64,000 nt of DNA from Marinifilaceae bacterium (GCA_016936255.1 JAFGYE010000095.1:1-64000), one strand, 5' to 3'. Shown: positions 53,012-63,694, counted from the first letter of the stretch. The notes: a model not told the origin generated them from the sequence alone. Translations and numbers: made by a program.

Positions 53012-53043
53012 CTTGTTTTTAGTAAAATAAGAACTTATTTTTG
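53012..53043 (+). promoter_or_regulatory. promoter of the polysaccharide dehydratase gene
   Basis: CTTG (53012-53015), a 20-nt spacer and TATTTTTG (53036-53043) lie 48 bp before the ATG. The sequence CTTATTTTTGTGCT recurs identically before the wza-like gene (55241-55254). Confidence 0.6.
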
Positions 53044-53091
53044 TGCTTTATATATTAAATACACTACTTACTACATATTAAACCAATATTT

Positions 53092-55044
53092 ATGAATTTA
53101 TCTAAAATTAGTGTTTTCGATCACAACACACCGCGTTGGATCGTTTTTCTAATTGATTTGTTTATTGGGCTGGTTTCAATTTCAGCAGCTTATTTGTTAC
53201 GTTTCAACTTTAATCTGGAAAGCGTTAATCTGAGTTCTGCGAAGTTTGTAATTCCTTTGGTTTTAATGATGAGAGCTATAAGCTTCCTGATTGGAGGGAC
53301 TTATGCAGGCATTGTCAGGTATACAAGTGCCAAGGATGCTGAACGTATTTTTGTAGTGGTTTCCCTGGGATCTGTATTGCTTGTTCTTGCAAACGGATTG
53401 AGTTACTATTTTATGAACGGCGTTTTCCTGCTTCCATTTTCCATTTTAATTATTGAATACATTTCAATGGTCTTTTTGATGACCAGCAGCCGGATTATTT
53501 TTAAAGCCATTTATTTCAGGTATTTAACCTATTCTAAAATTCGGGAGAATATACTGATTTACGGGAGCGATGAGTTTGGCATCATGGCAAAACATGCGCT
53601 GGACAGCGGTAAAGAGGTGAACAGTACCATTGTTGGATTTATAGATCATAACAACAGGAAAGTGGGAAGTAAATTAGAAAACATTAAGATTTACAGCCCT
53701 AATGATTTAGAGAAATTGTTGGAGAAACAGGAAATTGATAAGGTTATTATTGCCAAAAAAGATTTAAGTGTTGAGGAACGTCAGGATGTTATCGAAAAAT
53801 GCCTGAATAAAAATGTGAAGGTTTGGGAGGTTCCTAAATTTGAAAGCTGGGTGAACGGCGAATTGAGTGTGAAGCAGATCCGGGCCATTAAGATTGAGGA
53901 TTTGCTGGAACGGGAACCCATAAAATTAGACTGGGACGAAATCGACAGTCAGGTGCGTGATAAAACAGTCTTGGTAACTGGTGCGGCCGGATCTATTGGC
54001 AGTGAGATGGTTCGTCAGGTAGCCCGTTTTAAACCCAGAAACATTATTTTGTTTGATCAGGCGGAATCCCCCTTATACGATATCGAATTGTCATTGAAGG
54101 AAGAGTACAATTTTTACAATTTCGAGATTGTTATTGGTGACGTGCGTGATTTGGAACGAACCCGCAAAATGTTTGAGATTTTCAAACCTCAGCTGGTGTA
54201 TCATGCGGCGGCTTATAAACATGTGCCGATGATGGAGAACAATCCTTCCGAAGCCATTAAAACAAATGTGTTTGGAACCAAGAATATTGCTGATTTATCT
54301 TTGGAATATGGAGTGGAGCGCTTTGTAATGGTTTCGACCGATAAGGCTGTGAATCCGACCAATGTAATGGGAGCATCAAAAAGAATTGCTGAAATTTATA
54401 CTCAAAGCATGAATTTCCCCGGTGGACAAACGCATTTTATAACAACAAGGTTTGGGAATGTGCTGGGTTCAAATGGCTCTGTAATTCCACGGTTCAAGGC
54501 TCAGATTGAAAAGGGCGGTCCGATTACGGTTACTCATCCTGATATTACCAGATATTTTATGACGATTCCTGAAGCTTGTCAGTTGGTGATGCAGGCTGGT
54601 GCAATCGGTAAAGGGGGGAAAATCTTTATTTTTGATATGGGACGTTCTGTGAAAATTGTTGACTTGGCCTACAAGATGATCAAATTAAGTGGACTGAAGG
54701 TAGGTGTCGATGTGAATGTTCAGTTTACAGGTTTACGTCCGGGCGAAAAATTGTATGAGGAATTGTTGAATGTGAAAGAAAATACAGTACCTACCAAACA
54801 TCCCAGAATTATGATTGCAAAAGTCCGGGCTTATGAACGGGAAGAGGTTGAACTATTGATTAAGCATTTTTGTGAATTGCTTGATGAAAATGATAATTTT
54901 AAGATTGTTGCGCATATGAAGGCTATTGTGCCTGAATTTAAATCAATGAATTCAATCTATGAACAGTTGGATGCAAAAATTATCCGCAGGAAAGAACAGA
55001 TTGGATTGATTGATTTGGCCGAAATCAAAGAAATGCTGCGATAA
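53092..55044 (+). CDS. CapD/FlaA1-like nucleotide-sugar 4,6-dehydratase
   Basis: This 650-residue membrane enzyme is of the WbpM/PglF/CapD type. Four N-terminal helices (residues about 15-35, 45-65, 80-105, 110-130) anchor it; a CoA-binding-like domain follows near 150-260. The long SDR domain begins at VLVTGAAGSIGSEMVRQ near 297. STDKAVNPTNVMGASKR carries the modified active site in which Met replaces the usual Tyr, as in WbpM. Such enzymes make UDP-4-keto-6-deoxy sugars for surface polysaccharides. It opens the polysaccharide locus and has its own promoter and terminator. Confidence 0.93.
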   Translation: MNLSKISVFDHNTPRWIVFLIDLFIGLVSISAAYLLRFNFNLESVNLSSAKFVIPLVLMMRAISFLIGGTYAGIVRYTSAKDAERIFVVVSLGSVLLVLANGLSYYFMNGVFLLPFSILIIEYISMVFLMTSSRIIFKAIYFRYLTYSKIRENILIYGSDEFGIMAKHALDSGKEVNSTIVGFIDHNNRKVGSKLENIKIYSPNDLEKLLEKQEIDKVIIAKKDLSVEERQDVIEKCLNKNVKVWEVPKFESWVNGELSVKQIRAIKIEDLLEREPIKLDWDEIDSQVRDKTVLVTGAAGSIGSEMVRQVARFKPRNIILFDQAESPLYDIELSLKEEYNFYNFEIVIGDVRDLERTRKMFEIFKPQLVYHAAAYKHVPMMENNPSEAIKTNVFGTKNIADLSLEYGVERFVMVSTDKAVNPTNVMGASKRIAEIYTQSMNFPGGQTHFITTRFGNVLGSNGSVIPRFKAQIEKGGPITVTHPDITRYFMTIPEACQLVMQAGAIGKGGKIFIFDMGRSVKIVDLAYKMIKLSGLKVGVDVNVQFTGLRPGEKLYEELLNVKENTVPTKHPRIMIAKVRAYEREEVELLIKHFCELLDENDNFKIVAHMKAIVPEFKSMNSIYEQLDAKIIRRKEQIGLIDLAEIKEMLR

Positions 55045-55076
55045 TTATCCGGAGAAGTGGAAATTGTTATAAAGAG

Positions 55077-55107
55077 ACCGTATCGAATTTATTGACACGG
55101 TTTTTTT
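55077..55107 (+). terminator. terminator after the dehydratase gene
   Basis: ACCGT (55077-55081) pairs with ACGGT (55097-55101); seven T follow. The stem is short, with a 15-nt loop, so efficiency is uncertain. Confidence 0.55.
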
Positions 55108-55242
55108 ATTTGGCAGGTTTGACAGGCAAATAAATGATGGAGAAATTGTACTATTGCGGGGAATTGCAGTTCTGTAGGCAATATGTTTATAAAATAAGGG
55201 AAGTAAAATGCTCGGAAATTAGGGAATTGTGGATTCGTTCCT

Positions 55243-55250
55243 TATTTTTG
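55243..55250 (+). promoter_or_regulatory. -7 box of the export-operon promoter
   Basis: TATTTTTG lies in CTTATTTTTGTGCT, identical to the promoter before the dehydratase gene. It is 107 bp before the wza-like start; the -33 element is poor. The rest of the 55108-55356 gap shows nothing else. Confidence 0.5.
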
Positions 55251-55356
55251 TGCTGCGAAAAAAATCTTTCGTCTTATTGAAATAGGGTTTTGTCACAACA
55301 AAACGGATATAGGTGATAGGAATAAAGGTACATACTACATAAATGTTATTGAAATT

Positions 55357-57777
55357 ATGATTTGGTCGGTAAAAAAAATGTTTCTGCTTTGTTTGTTCGC
55401 GGTTTTATTCATCGGGACAGCAAAGGCTCAAAACACAAATATCAATCCAGCGAGTGTAAATGTGGAAGCTTTGAGTGATGCTCAGATTGAAAAGCTGATT
55501 TCCGAAATGGAAAAAAACGGCATGAGTCTGGAAGAGGCGATGGCCCTGGCCAGGGCACGGGGTGCTTCTCAGCTGCAGATCGATCAGATGGTGAAAAGGA
55601 TCAGTGAGTACAAAAGCGGAACACGAAGCTTGAAAACCAATGAAGATGTACTCAACACAAAAGTAGTTCCGGAGGTAAAATTTTCAGGAAAAGCAGCCTT
55701 TGAAGCCACAGAAAAAAACAAGCAGGTTTTTGGTTTCCAGTTTTTCAATTCCAAAAATTTAAGTTTTGAACCGGCAATGGATGTGCCGGTTTCGGAATCC
55801 TACTCTTTAGGAATCGGCGACGAGGTAAATATATCTGTTTACGGCGCTTCCCAGCAAAATTATCAGTTAAGGGTTCAAAAAAGCGGAAACATTTCCATTC
55901 CTGATTTAGGGCCTGTTCCTGTGTATGGCATCTCGTTTAAGGAGGCACAGCAGAAAATTAAAAGCAGGTTGATTTCCATTTACAATGGTATGGGGGGCGA
56001 ACGTCCAAATACCTTTGCTGATGTTAGTATGGGCAGCTTGAAAGGGGTTAAGGTAAATGTGATCGGGGAAGTGAATTTGCCGGGTACCTATACTTTGCCG
56101 GCAACAGCATCTGCCTTTAATGCCTTGTATTTGGCAGGCGGACCCAATGAGAATGGTTCTTTCCGAAGTATCGACGTGCTTCGCGATGGCAAATTGGTGT
56201 GCAGCATTGATGTGTACGCTTATTTAATCGATGGAAAAACACAAAACAACATACAGCTGCGCGATCAGGATGTGGTTCTGATCCGCCCTTACGCAAAAAG
56301 AGTGGAAGTAGCGGGCGAATTGAAACGGACGGGTTTGTTTGAGGCCAAAGCCGGTGAAACGGTAGCTGATCTGCTGCGTTTTGCAGGGGGCTTTACTGAT
56401 AAAGCATACACGCACCGTTTGGAACTGTACCGCAACAATACCAGAACCTTAAGTTTTAAAGGTGTTTCTGCTGATCAGTACAGTCAGGTGCAGCTGATGA
56501 ACGGGGATCGCCTGGTGGCAGGCATGCTCACCGAACGTTTCGAAAACCGGGTAAGCATAGATGGTGCTGTCTACCGTCCGGGCAATTACGAACTGACCGA
56601 AGGCCTGCAGTTGTCCCAATTGATTAAAAATGCGGAAGGACTCAAGGAAGAGGCATTTATGGAGCGGGCAGTCATTACAAGAAAGCTGGAGGACATGAGT
56701 CTGAAGGCGATTTCCTTTTCGCTTCGTGATGTGGTGAACGGAAAAATAGATTTTGAGCTTCAGAAAGAAGACCGGATTCAGATATCCTCCATATTCGATA
56801 TGCGCGAAGCCAGAACGGTCGAGATTGTTGGGGAAGTTCAGTTTGCAGGAACCTATGCCTGGGCAGAAAATTTGCGGATTGGAGATCTGATTTTTCAGGC
56901 AGGAGGTTTCAAAGAGGATGCTGAGGTGGCTGGACTGGAAGTGAGCCGCGTGTTGGATTACCAGGAAACCAGCGAATTGACAAAATCATTGCTGCATACC
57001 TTTCAGTTTTCACTGGACCGGAATTTGAAATTGAATCCGGAAGATGAAGTTTTTCTGCTGAAACCTTTCGATAAGGTTTATGTTCGCCGTGCACCGGGAT
57101 ACCGTCCTCAGGGAGCCGCCAACATCCAGGGAGAAGTAAAATATTCAGGGGATTACGGGATTACTCATAAGAACGAAAAAATATCAGATATCATCCGAAG
57201 GGCAGGAGGAATTACACCGGAAGCTTATGTGAAAGGGGCCTCTTTGCGCCGAAGAATCCAATTGAGCGAGGCGGAATATCAGGCCAAACTGGCCATCGCA
57301 GCTCAGGATACCACCATGGCCGAAGCGGATATTGAAAGGGTAGCCTATCAGATTGTGGGAATTGATCTGCAAAGCATTTTAGGCAATCCTGGTGGCGTGG
57401 AAGACTTGCAGGTAAAAGCAGGAGATCAGATTTTGGTTCCTTCAAAATTAGAGACGGTAATGGTATCCGGTTCTGTATTGAGTCCGGTGGCTCATACTTT
57501 TACAAAGAAGAAAAAATTGAAAGATTACGTGTACAGTAGTGGTGGTTTTGCCGAACGGGCAAAAAAAGGAAAAGTATATGTTCTGTATGCCAATGGAACC
57601 ACTCAGGCAACAAAAGGGGGACTATTCGGCCGTCGTTTCCCGAAGGTAGAACCGGGCTGTGAGATCATTGTTCCTGAAAAACCGGAAGTGGACAAAGCCG
57701 GACAGGCAAGCAAGTGGTTGGCCGTTGCATCTACCTTTGCAACATTGATTACCGCTATTGCGGTGGCCACGCGTTAG
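55357..57777 (+). CDS. Wza-type polysaccharide export protein with multiple SLBB domains
   Basis: This 806-residue outer-membrane polysaccharide export protein has a signal peptide (KKMFLLCLFAVLFIGTAKA) and then an alpha-helical segment (LSDAQIEKLISEMEKNGMSLEEAMALARARG). The Poly_export domain follows near residue 150 (YSLGIGDEVNISVYGAS). At least five SLBB repeats come after it, for example VNVIGEVNLPGTYTLPATAS, VEVAGELKRTGLFEAKAGET, VSIDGAVYRPGNYELTEG, VEIVGEVQFAGTYAWAEN and ANIQGEVKYSGDYGITHK. The C-terminus has one possible anchor (WLAVASTFATLITAIAVA). It is about twice the size of E. coli Wza. It precedes the Wzz gene with only the GxxExxY element between. Confidence 0.92.
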   Translation: MIWSVKKMFLLCLFAVLFIGTAKAQNTNINPASVNVEALSDAQIEKLISEMEKNGMSLEEAMALARARGASQLQIDQMVKRISEYKSGTRSLKTNEDVLNTKVVPEVKFSGKAAFEATEKNKQVFGFQFFNSKNLSFEPAMDVPVSESYSLGIGDEVNISVYGASQQNYQLRVQKSGNISIPDLGPVPVYGISFKEAQQKIKSRLISIYNGMGGERPNTFADVSMGSLKGVKVNVIGEVNLPGTYTLPATASAFNALYLAGGPNENGSFRSIDVLRDGKLVCSIDVYAYLIDGKTQNNIQLRDQDVVLIRPYAKRVEVAGELKRTGLFEAKAGETVADLLRFAGGFTDKAYTHRLELYRNNTRTLSFKGVSADQYSQVQLMNGDRLVAGMLTERFENRVSIDGAVYRPGNYELTEGLQLSQLIKNAEGLKEEAFMERAVITRKLEDMSLKAISFSLRDVVNGKIDFELQKEDRIQISSIFDMREARTVEIVGEVQFAGTYAWAENLRIGDLIFQAGGFKEDAEVAGLEVSRVLDYQETSELTKSLLHTFQFSLDRNLKLNPEDEVFLLKPFDKVYVRRAPGYRPQGAANIQGEVKYSGDYGITHKNEKISDIIRRAGGITPEAYVKGASLRRRIQLSEAEYQAKLAIAAQDTTMAEADIERVAYQIVGIDLQSILGNPGGVEDLQVKAGDQILVPSKLETVMVSGSVLSPVAHTFTKKKKLKDYVYSSGGFAERAKKGKVYVLYANGTTQATKGGLFGRRFPKVEPGCEIIVPEKPEVDKAGQASKWLAVASTFATLITAIAVATR

Positions 57778-57780
57778 GAA

Positions 57781-57835
57781 TAGGGATTACACGGATGGCA
57801 TTAAAAGGATTACGCTGATTAAAACAGATTGCACG
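57781..57835 (+). repeat. GATTACACGGATG-type repeat before the GxxExxY gene
   Basis: Short words of the type GGATTACACGGATGG and GATTACGCTGATTAA (57808-57822) fill the 60 bp before the gene. GATTACGCTGATTAA recurs exactly at 58222-58236, across the stop codon. Confidence 0.8.
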
Positions 57836-57836
57836 G

Positions 57837-58232
57837 ATGTCAAACTTGTTACACGAAGAAAAGACTTACTCAATAATTGGAGTGTGTATGGCCGTTCATC
57901 GATCATTAGGTTCCGGTTTTCTGGAAAGTGTATATTCCGAAGTATTGACAAAAGAATTTGAAAAAAGGAATATTCCTTTCGAAAGAGAAAAGAAACTGGA
58001 ATTATATTATGACGGCGAAAAGCTGGATAAATATTTTAAAGCTGACTTTGTATGTTATAATTCTATTATAGTGGAGATAAAAAGCAAAATCAGAATAATA
58101 AAAGTAGACGAGCAGCAAATCATCAACTATCTAAAAGCAACGAACTGTGAAGTAGGGCTTTTGGTTAATTTTGGTGAAAGCTCCTTGAAATATAAACGAT
58201 TCATTAATACCCTAAAAGTGAGATTACGCTGA
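57837..58232 (+). CDS. GxxExxY family protein
   Basis: This 131-residue protein is of the GxxExxY type: HRSLGSGFLESVYSEVLTKEFEKRNI holds the name-giving motif, and ADFVCYNSIIVEIKS resembles the catalytic D-ExK strand of a PD-(D/E)XK nuclease. Family members are small, sporadic, and often found in repeats; no function is proven. The last codons (RLR-stop) are written in a repeat, GATTACGCTGATTAA, that also lies before the gene. It separates the wza-like and wzz-like genes, both clearly part of one operon. No own promoter was seen. Confidence 0.88.
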   Translation: MSNLLHEEKTYSIIGVCMAVHRSLGSGFLESVYSEVLTKEFEKRNIPFEREKKLELYYDGEKLDKYFKADFVCYNSIIVEIKSKIRIIKVDEQQIINYLKATNCEVGLLVNFGESSLKYKRFINTLKVRLR

Positions 58233-58300
58233 TTAATATCGATTACACAGATGATAGAGATGTACTCTGTTGCATCTGCGAAATCATTTTGAAATCCGCG
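58222..58300 (+). repeat. repeat copy over the 3' end of the GxxExxY gene
   Basis: GATTACGCTGATTAA (58222-58236) matches 57808-57822 exactly and is followed by CGATTACACAGATG, similar to CAGATTGCACGGATG at 57825. The direct repeats bound the GxxExxY gene. Confidence 0.8.
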
Positions 58301-58317
58301 AAATAACAATACGAAGT

Positions 58318-59469
58318 ATGCAGGAAAAGGAACCCAATCAAACAGAAACGACTCGTGTTGATCATGAGGACGAAATAGACTTAATCGCTCTCGCCAAAAC
58401 CCTGTGGGAAGGCCGCCGAACCGTCATCCGTACCACCCTTATTTTTATGGTGCTGGGTTTGTTTATCGCCATTTTCTCGGCCAAAGAATATACAGCCACA
58501 ACCACCATGGTGCCTCAATCTTCCGAAGGCGGATCAAAACTGGGGGGCAGTCTGGGCGGACTGGCCGCCATGGCCGGTATCAATCTGGGAAGTATGGGCG
58601 GAGGATCAACGATTCCTCCTTCATTGTATCCTAAAATCATCAGCAGCATTCCCTTCCAAAAAGAATTGATGCAAACCCCTTTGAGCATTGAAGGGCAAAG
58701 CGGACAGGTAACATTTGCAGACTACTATCTGGAAATCAAAAAGCCCGGATTATTGGGGACTATCAAAAAATACAGCATCGGCCTGCCGGGCCTTATCATC
58801 AAGGCAATCAAAGGCGAACGTACAGACGCAATGCTTGCGTCTCAAAGCAATGACCAATTGCTAAGCATTACTGAAGAGGAAAAGAATCTAATCAATATCC
58901 TTTCAGCTCAATTATCTCTGGAAGTAAACGACAAAGACGGCTACGTAACCTTATCTGCTAGTATGCCCGAGGCCAAAGCGGCCGCTCAACTGGCAAAAAA
59001 AGCTCAGGAACTCTTGCAGCAAGCAATCACCGATTTTAAAATACAGAAGGCAAAAGATCAATTGGCCTTTGTCGAAGAACGCTATTCTGAAAAAGAAGCG
59101 GTTTTTAATTCCGTTCAGGATAAATTGGCCCGCTTTCGCGATCAGAACCGAAACGTGAGCACGGCAGTAGCCCAAACCCAATTGGAGCGCCTCCAATCCG
59201 ATTTTTCCATGGCTTCCTCGGTCTACACCGAACTGGCCAAACAATTGGAAACCCAGAAAATACAGGTAAAAGAGGACACGCCCGTTTTCACCATCATCGA
59301 ACCGGTAGCCATTCCCATCGAAAAATCAAAACCCAAACGGCCCATGATTCTCGTGATCTGGACTTTCCTGGGAGGTATTGTCGGTGTGGGGATGGTGTTT
59401 GGGAAGGAGTTTTTTGCGGGTATTAAGGATAAGTGGATAGAAGAAAATACCAAATATACTTCCAGATAA
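58318..59469 (+). CDS. Wzz-type polysaccharide chain-length regulator
   Basis: This inner-membrane protein of about 383 residues has the Wzz layout: a short acidic N-terminus, helix 1 (TTLIFMVLGLFIAIFSA), a large periplasmic domain with a Gly-rich loop (GGSKLGGSLGGLAAMAG), a coiled-coil segment around LAFVEERYSEKEAVFNSVQDKL, and helix 2 (MILVIWTFLGGIVGVGMVFG). It controls chain length or export together with the Wza-type protein. No tyrosine kinase domain is fused. I start at the ATG at 58318 (MQEKEPNQTE), because the frame upstream runs into repeat sequence. The codon use is richer in G+C than the genes that follow. Confidence 0.9.
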   Translation: MQEKEPNQTETTRVDHEDEIDLIALAKTLWEGRRTVIRTTLIFMVLGLFIAIFSAKEYTATTTMVPQSSEGGSKLGGSLGGLAAMAGINLGSMGGGSTIPPSLYPKIISSIPFQKELMQTPLSIEGQSGQVTFADYYLEIKKPGLLGTIKKYSIGLPGLIIKAIKGERTDAMLASQSNDQLLSITEEEKNLINILSAQLSLEVNDKDGYVTLSASMPEAKAAAQLAKKAQELLQQAITDFKIQKAKDQLAFVEERYSEKEAVFNSVQDKLARFRDQNRNVSTAVAQTQLERLQSDFSMASSVYTELAKQLETQKIQVKEDTPVFTIIEPVAIPIEKSKPKRPMILVIWTFLGGIVGVGMVFGKEFFAGIKDKWIEENTKYTSR

Positions 59470-59475
59470 CAATCA

Positions 59476-59532
59476 GAATTGGAATGTGTATTTAGTGAAG
59501 TTTTGACGAAAGAACTTAATAAGAGATATTAG
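59476..59532 (+). pseudogene. 19-codon fragment of a second GxxExxY gene
   Basis: In frame, the sequence after the Wzz stop reads ELECVFSEVLTKELNKRY followed by TAG. It matches FLESVYSEVLTKEFEKRN of the intact GxxExxY protein 1.6 kb upstream at most positions. No start codon or upstream part exists, so this is a decayed or truncated copy. It lies exactly where the base composition drops. Confidence 0.7.
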
Positions 59533-59589
59533 TAGGTTTCCTTCTGGATTTGGCTTACTATCTTTATTGGATTAACATATATATATATA

Positions 59590-60537
59590 ATGGATATTAA
59601 TCTTATTGCAAAAGAAGTATTTGAAATTGAATCGAAGGAAATAGCAAATTTATCTAATTTGTTAACTGAGGATTTTGAATATGCAGTTAATGCTGTATTT
59701 AAAACTAAAGGTAAGTTTATTATATCTGGAATGGGTAAGTCTGGGATAATAGCAAAAAAAATAGCCGCTACATTAGCAAGTACAGGAACACCTAGTTTCT
59801 TTTTGCATCCAGGAGAAGCTTATCATGGTGATTTAGGCATGATTGAAAAAGATGATATTGTGCTATTAATATCTAATTCAGGAGAGACTGATGAAGTGTT
59901 GAAGCTTATTCCATTTTTGAAACTTCAAGAGAATGTTACAATATCAATGAGTGGAAATCCAGATTCGACATTAGCTAGAAATACGAATTATCATTTGAAC
60001 ATTGCAGTGCAAAAAGAAGCTTGTCCTTTGCAATTGGCACCAACATCTTCTACGACTTCAACCCTAGTTATGGGTGATGCAATTGCTGTTGCTCTTATGA
60101 AATTAAGAAATTTTGGAGACGTAAACTTTGCCAAGTTTCATCCAGGTGGAAGTTTAGGAAGAAGGCTTTTGACAAAAGTTGAAGATGTTATGAAAAAAGA
60201 TAATCTACCTGTATCTAATAAGAACTCTACGATAAAGGAGGTTATTAATAAAATAACAGATGGTAAATGTGGACTTGTAGTAGTTGTTGAAAATAAAGCA
60301 ATAAAGGGTGTTATTTCTGATGGTGATATTAGAAGGGCAATGGAAATAGATGAGGCCAGTTTTTTTGCTTTAAAAGCAATTGACTTAATGAGTAAAGATC
60401 CTAAAACGATTGGGTGTGATGAAAAGTTAATTATGGCCAGTGAGCTGATGAATAAAGAAAAGATAAACTCATTATTAGTTACTAATTTTGATAATGAATT
60501 TGTTGGGATTGTTCAAATGTATGATTTGGGATTATAG
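59590..60537 (+). CDS. kdsD: arabinose-5-phosphate isomerase
   Basis: This 315-residue KpsF/KdsD-type isomerase converts ribulose 5-phosphate to arabinose 5-phosphate, the first step to KDO. The SIS domain has GMGKSGIIAKKIAATLASTGTPS near residue 48 and HPGEAYHGDLGMI near 77. LAPTSSTTSTLVMGDAIA near 148 and FHPGGSLGRRL near 183 follow, and two CBS domains lie after 205. It begins the AT-rich block and is 4 bp ahead of kdsB. The ATG is preceded by a TA repeat (59580-59588). Confidence 0.95.
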   Translation: MDINLIAKEVFEIESKEIANLSNLLTEDFEYAVNAVFKTKGKFIISGMGKSGIIAKKIAATLASTGTPSFFLHPGEAYHGDLGMIEKDDIVLLISNSGETDEVLKLIPFLKLQENVTISMSGNPDSTLARNTNYHLNIAVQKEACPLQLAPTSSTTSTLVMGDAIAVALMKLRNFGDVNFAKFHPGGSLGRRLLTKVEDVMKKDNLPVSNKNSTIKEVINKITDGKCGLVVVVENKAIKGVISDGDIRRAMEIDEASFFALKAIDLMSKDPKTIGCDEKLIMASELMNKEKINSLLVTNFDNEFVGIVQMYDLGL

Positions 60538-60540
60538 AAA

Positions 60541-61299
60541 ATGAGAAAAGTTATTGTAATACCAGCAAGACTCTCTTCATCAAGACTCCCAAATAAAGTT
60601 TTACTTGACTTAAATGGGAAGACTGTTTTACAGAGAGTTTACGAACAATGTTTGAAAGTAAATGTTGACAAAGTTTATATTGCTACTGATAGTCAGAAAA
60701 TAAAAGAATCATGTCAAGCATTTACTGAAAATATTATCCTTACTAGCGCATCTCACTTGTCAGGAACAGATCGTATTGCTGAAGCGGTGCAAAGTATTGA
60801 TTGTGATGTGATTATTAATGTACAGGGCGATGAGCCATTTATTGAGCCTAGGCTCATAAAGGAGCTGGTTGCTTTATTTGAAGATAAAGAAGTTCAAATG
60901 GCGAGTGCCATGAAGCGAATTAGTAAAACAGAAGATCTTAAAAATAGTAATGTTGTAAAAATTACCGTTGATAATAATAATAATGCGCTCTACTTTTCAA
61001 GATCTATTATCCCATATCATAGAGATAATTGGCACGCTTTATTAAATGATCAGGCAAGTATTCCTTCTGATCTGAATTTCTTTAGGCATATTGGAATTTA
61101 CGCTTATCAGAAAGATTTTTTGGTTGAGTATTCCAGAATGGATGTAAGTTATTTAGAGAAATTAGAAAAGTTGGAGCAGTTAAGAGTGCTTGAAAATGGA
61201 TGTAAAATAAAAATGCTTGAAACCAATTATGAGACAATAGGTATTGATACTATTGAAGATTATTATAGTGCTCTTGAGGTATTGAATAGAGCTGATTAA
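60541..61299 (+). CDS. kdsB: CMP-KDO synthetase
   Basis: This 252-residue cytidylyltransferase activates KDO with CTP. VIPARLSSSRLPNKVL at the N-terminus is the nucleotide-binding signature. SGTDRIAEAV near residue 78, VIINVQGDEPFIEP near 93 and HIGIYAYQKDFL near 185 are diagnostic for KdsB. Length is normal. It lies directly behind kdsD with a 3-bp gap. The context is a surface polysaccharide locus, so KDO may go into capsule as well as lipid A core. Confidence 0.95.
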   Translation: MRKVIVIPARLSSSRLPNKVLLDLNGKTVLQRVYEQCLKVNVDKVYIATDSQKIKESCQAFTENIILTSASHLSGTDRIAEAVQSIDCDVIINVQGDEPFIEPRLIKELVALFEDKEVQMASAMKRISKTEDLKNSNVVKITVDNNNNALYFSRSIIPYHRDNWHALLNDQASIPSDLNFFRHIGIYAYQKDFLVEYSRMDVSYLEKLEKLEQLRVLENGCKIKMLETNYETIGIDTIEDYYSALEVLNRAD

Positions 61300-61364
61300 A
61301 CTGTCTGTGAAAGGTTGCTTTGTACACTATGTTTTAGGTTATTTAAGATTTAGTTGTTGATGTT

Positions 61365-62126
61365 ATGGGAAATAAAAATAGAGTTGGTATTATTATACAA
61401 GCAAGAACAGGTTCTTCTAGACTACCAGGCAAAATGCTAATGCCGTTTTTTGAGGGAAAAGGTATTTTTGAATTATTGATAGAGAGAATACAAATTGAAT
61501 CTTTAAATGTGCCAATTGTTTTGGCCACATCGAATACAGAAAAGGATAATGAATTGTGCTTGATAGCTAGGAAGCATAATGTTTCCGTTTATCGTGGAAG
61601 TGAAAATGATGTTCTTGATCGTTTTATCAATGCAGCAGAAATGTATAGTATTAATAAAATAATTAGGATATGCGCTGATAACCCTTTCTTAGATATGGAA
61701 TCTTTGAAAGCTATTATTGATGAGTTTGCTCTTAATGAAGTTGATTATTTTGCCTTTAGGACAAGGCAAGGTGTGCCTACGATAAAAACACACTATGGTT
61801 TTTGGGCAGAGGGTGTTTCTATAGATGCATTACTACGAGTGCGTAAAATTACGGATGATAGTCTTTATCATGAGCATGTAACTAATTTTATTTATTCAAA
61901 TACAAGTTTTTTTACAACATCATTTTTAACTATCCCTTTAGAAATTGAAAATTCCAATGTAAGAATGACACTTGATACAGTGGAAGATTTTTTTGTTTTA
62001 AAGGATATTTATGAAGAGTTTATGAAGTTGGAAAAACAAAATTTATTTAGCTTGATTACTCTGGTAGATACGAATCATAATTGGAAGGATAGTATGTTAG
62101 CGCAAATAGAAATTAACAATAAATAG
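61365..62126 (+). CDS. SpsF-like cytidylyltransferase family protein
   Basis: This 253-residue protein is of the SpsF/cytidylyltransferase-like family: IIIQARTGSSRLPGKMLMPFFEGKG at the N-terminus, VPIVLATSNTEKDNEL, RGSENDVLDRFINAAE and RICADNPFLDMESLKAIIDE in order. Such proteins usually accompany a NeuB/SpsE enzyme and probably activate or modify its product. It is followed by exactly such a gene after 3 bp. It is related to, but distinct from, KdsB two genes upstream. The sugar is unknown. Confidence 0.85.
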   Translation: MGNKNRVGIIIQARTGSSRLPGKMLMPFFEGKGIFELLIERIQIESLNVPIVLATSNTEKDNELCLIARKHNVSVYRGSENDVLDRFINAAEMYSINKIIRICADNPFLDMESLKAIIDEFALNEVDYFAFRTRQGVPTIKTHYGFWAEGVSIDALLRVRKITDDSLYHEHVTNFIYSNTSFFTTSFLTIPLEIENSNVRMTLDTVEDFFVLKDIYEEFMKLEKQNLFSLITLVDTNHNWKDSMLAQIEINNK

Positions 62127-62129
62127 TTT

Positions 62130-63694
<1,565 letters not shown>

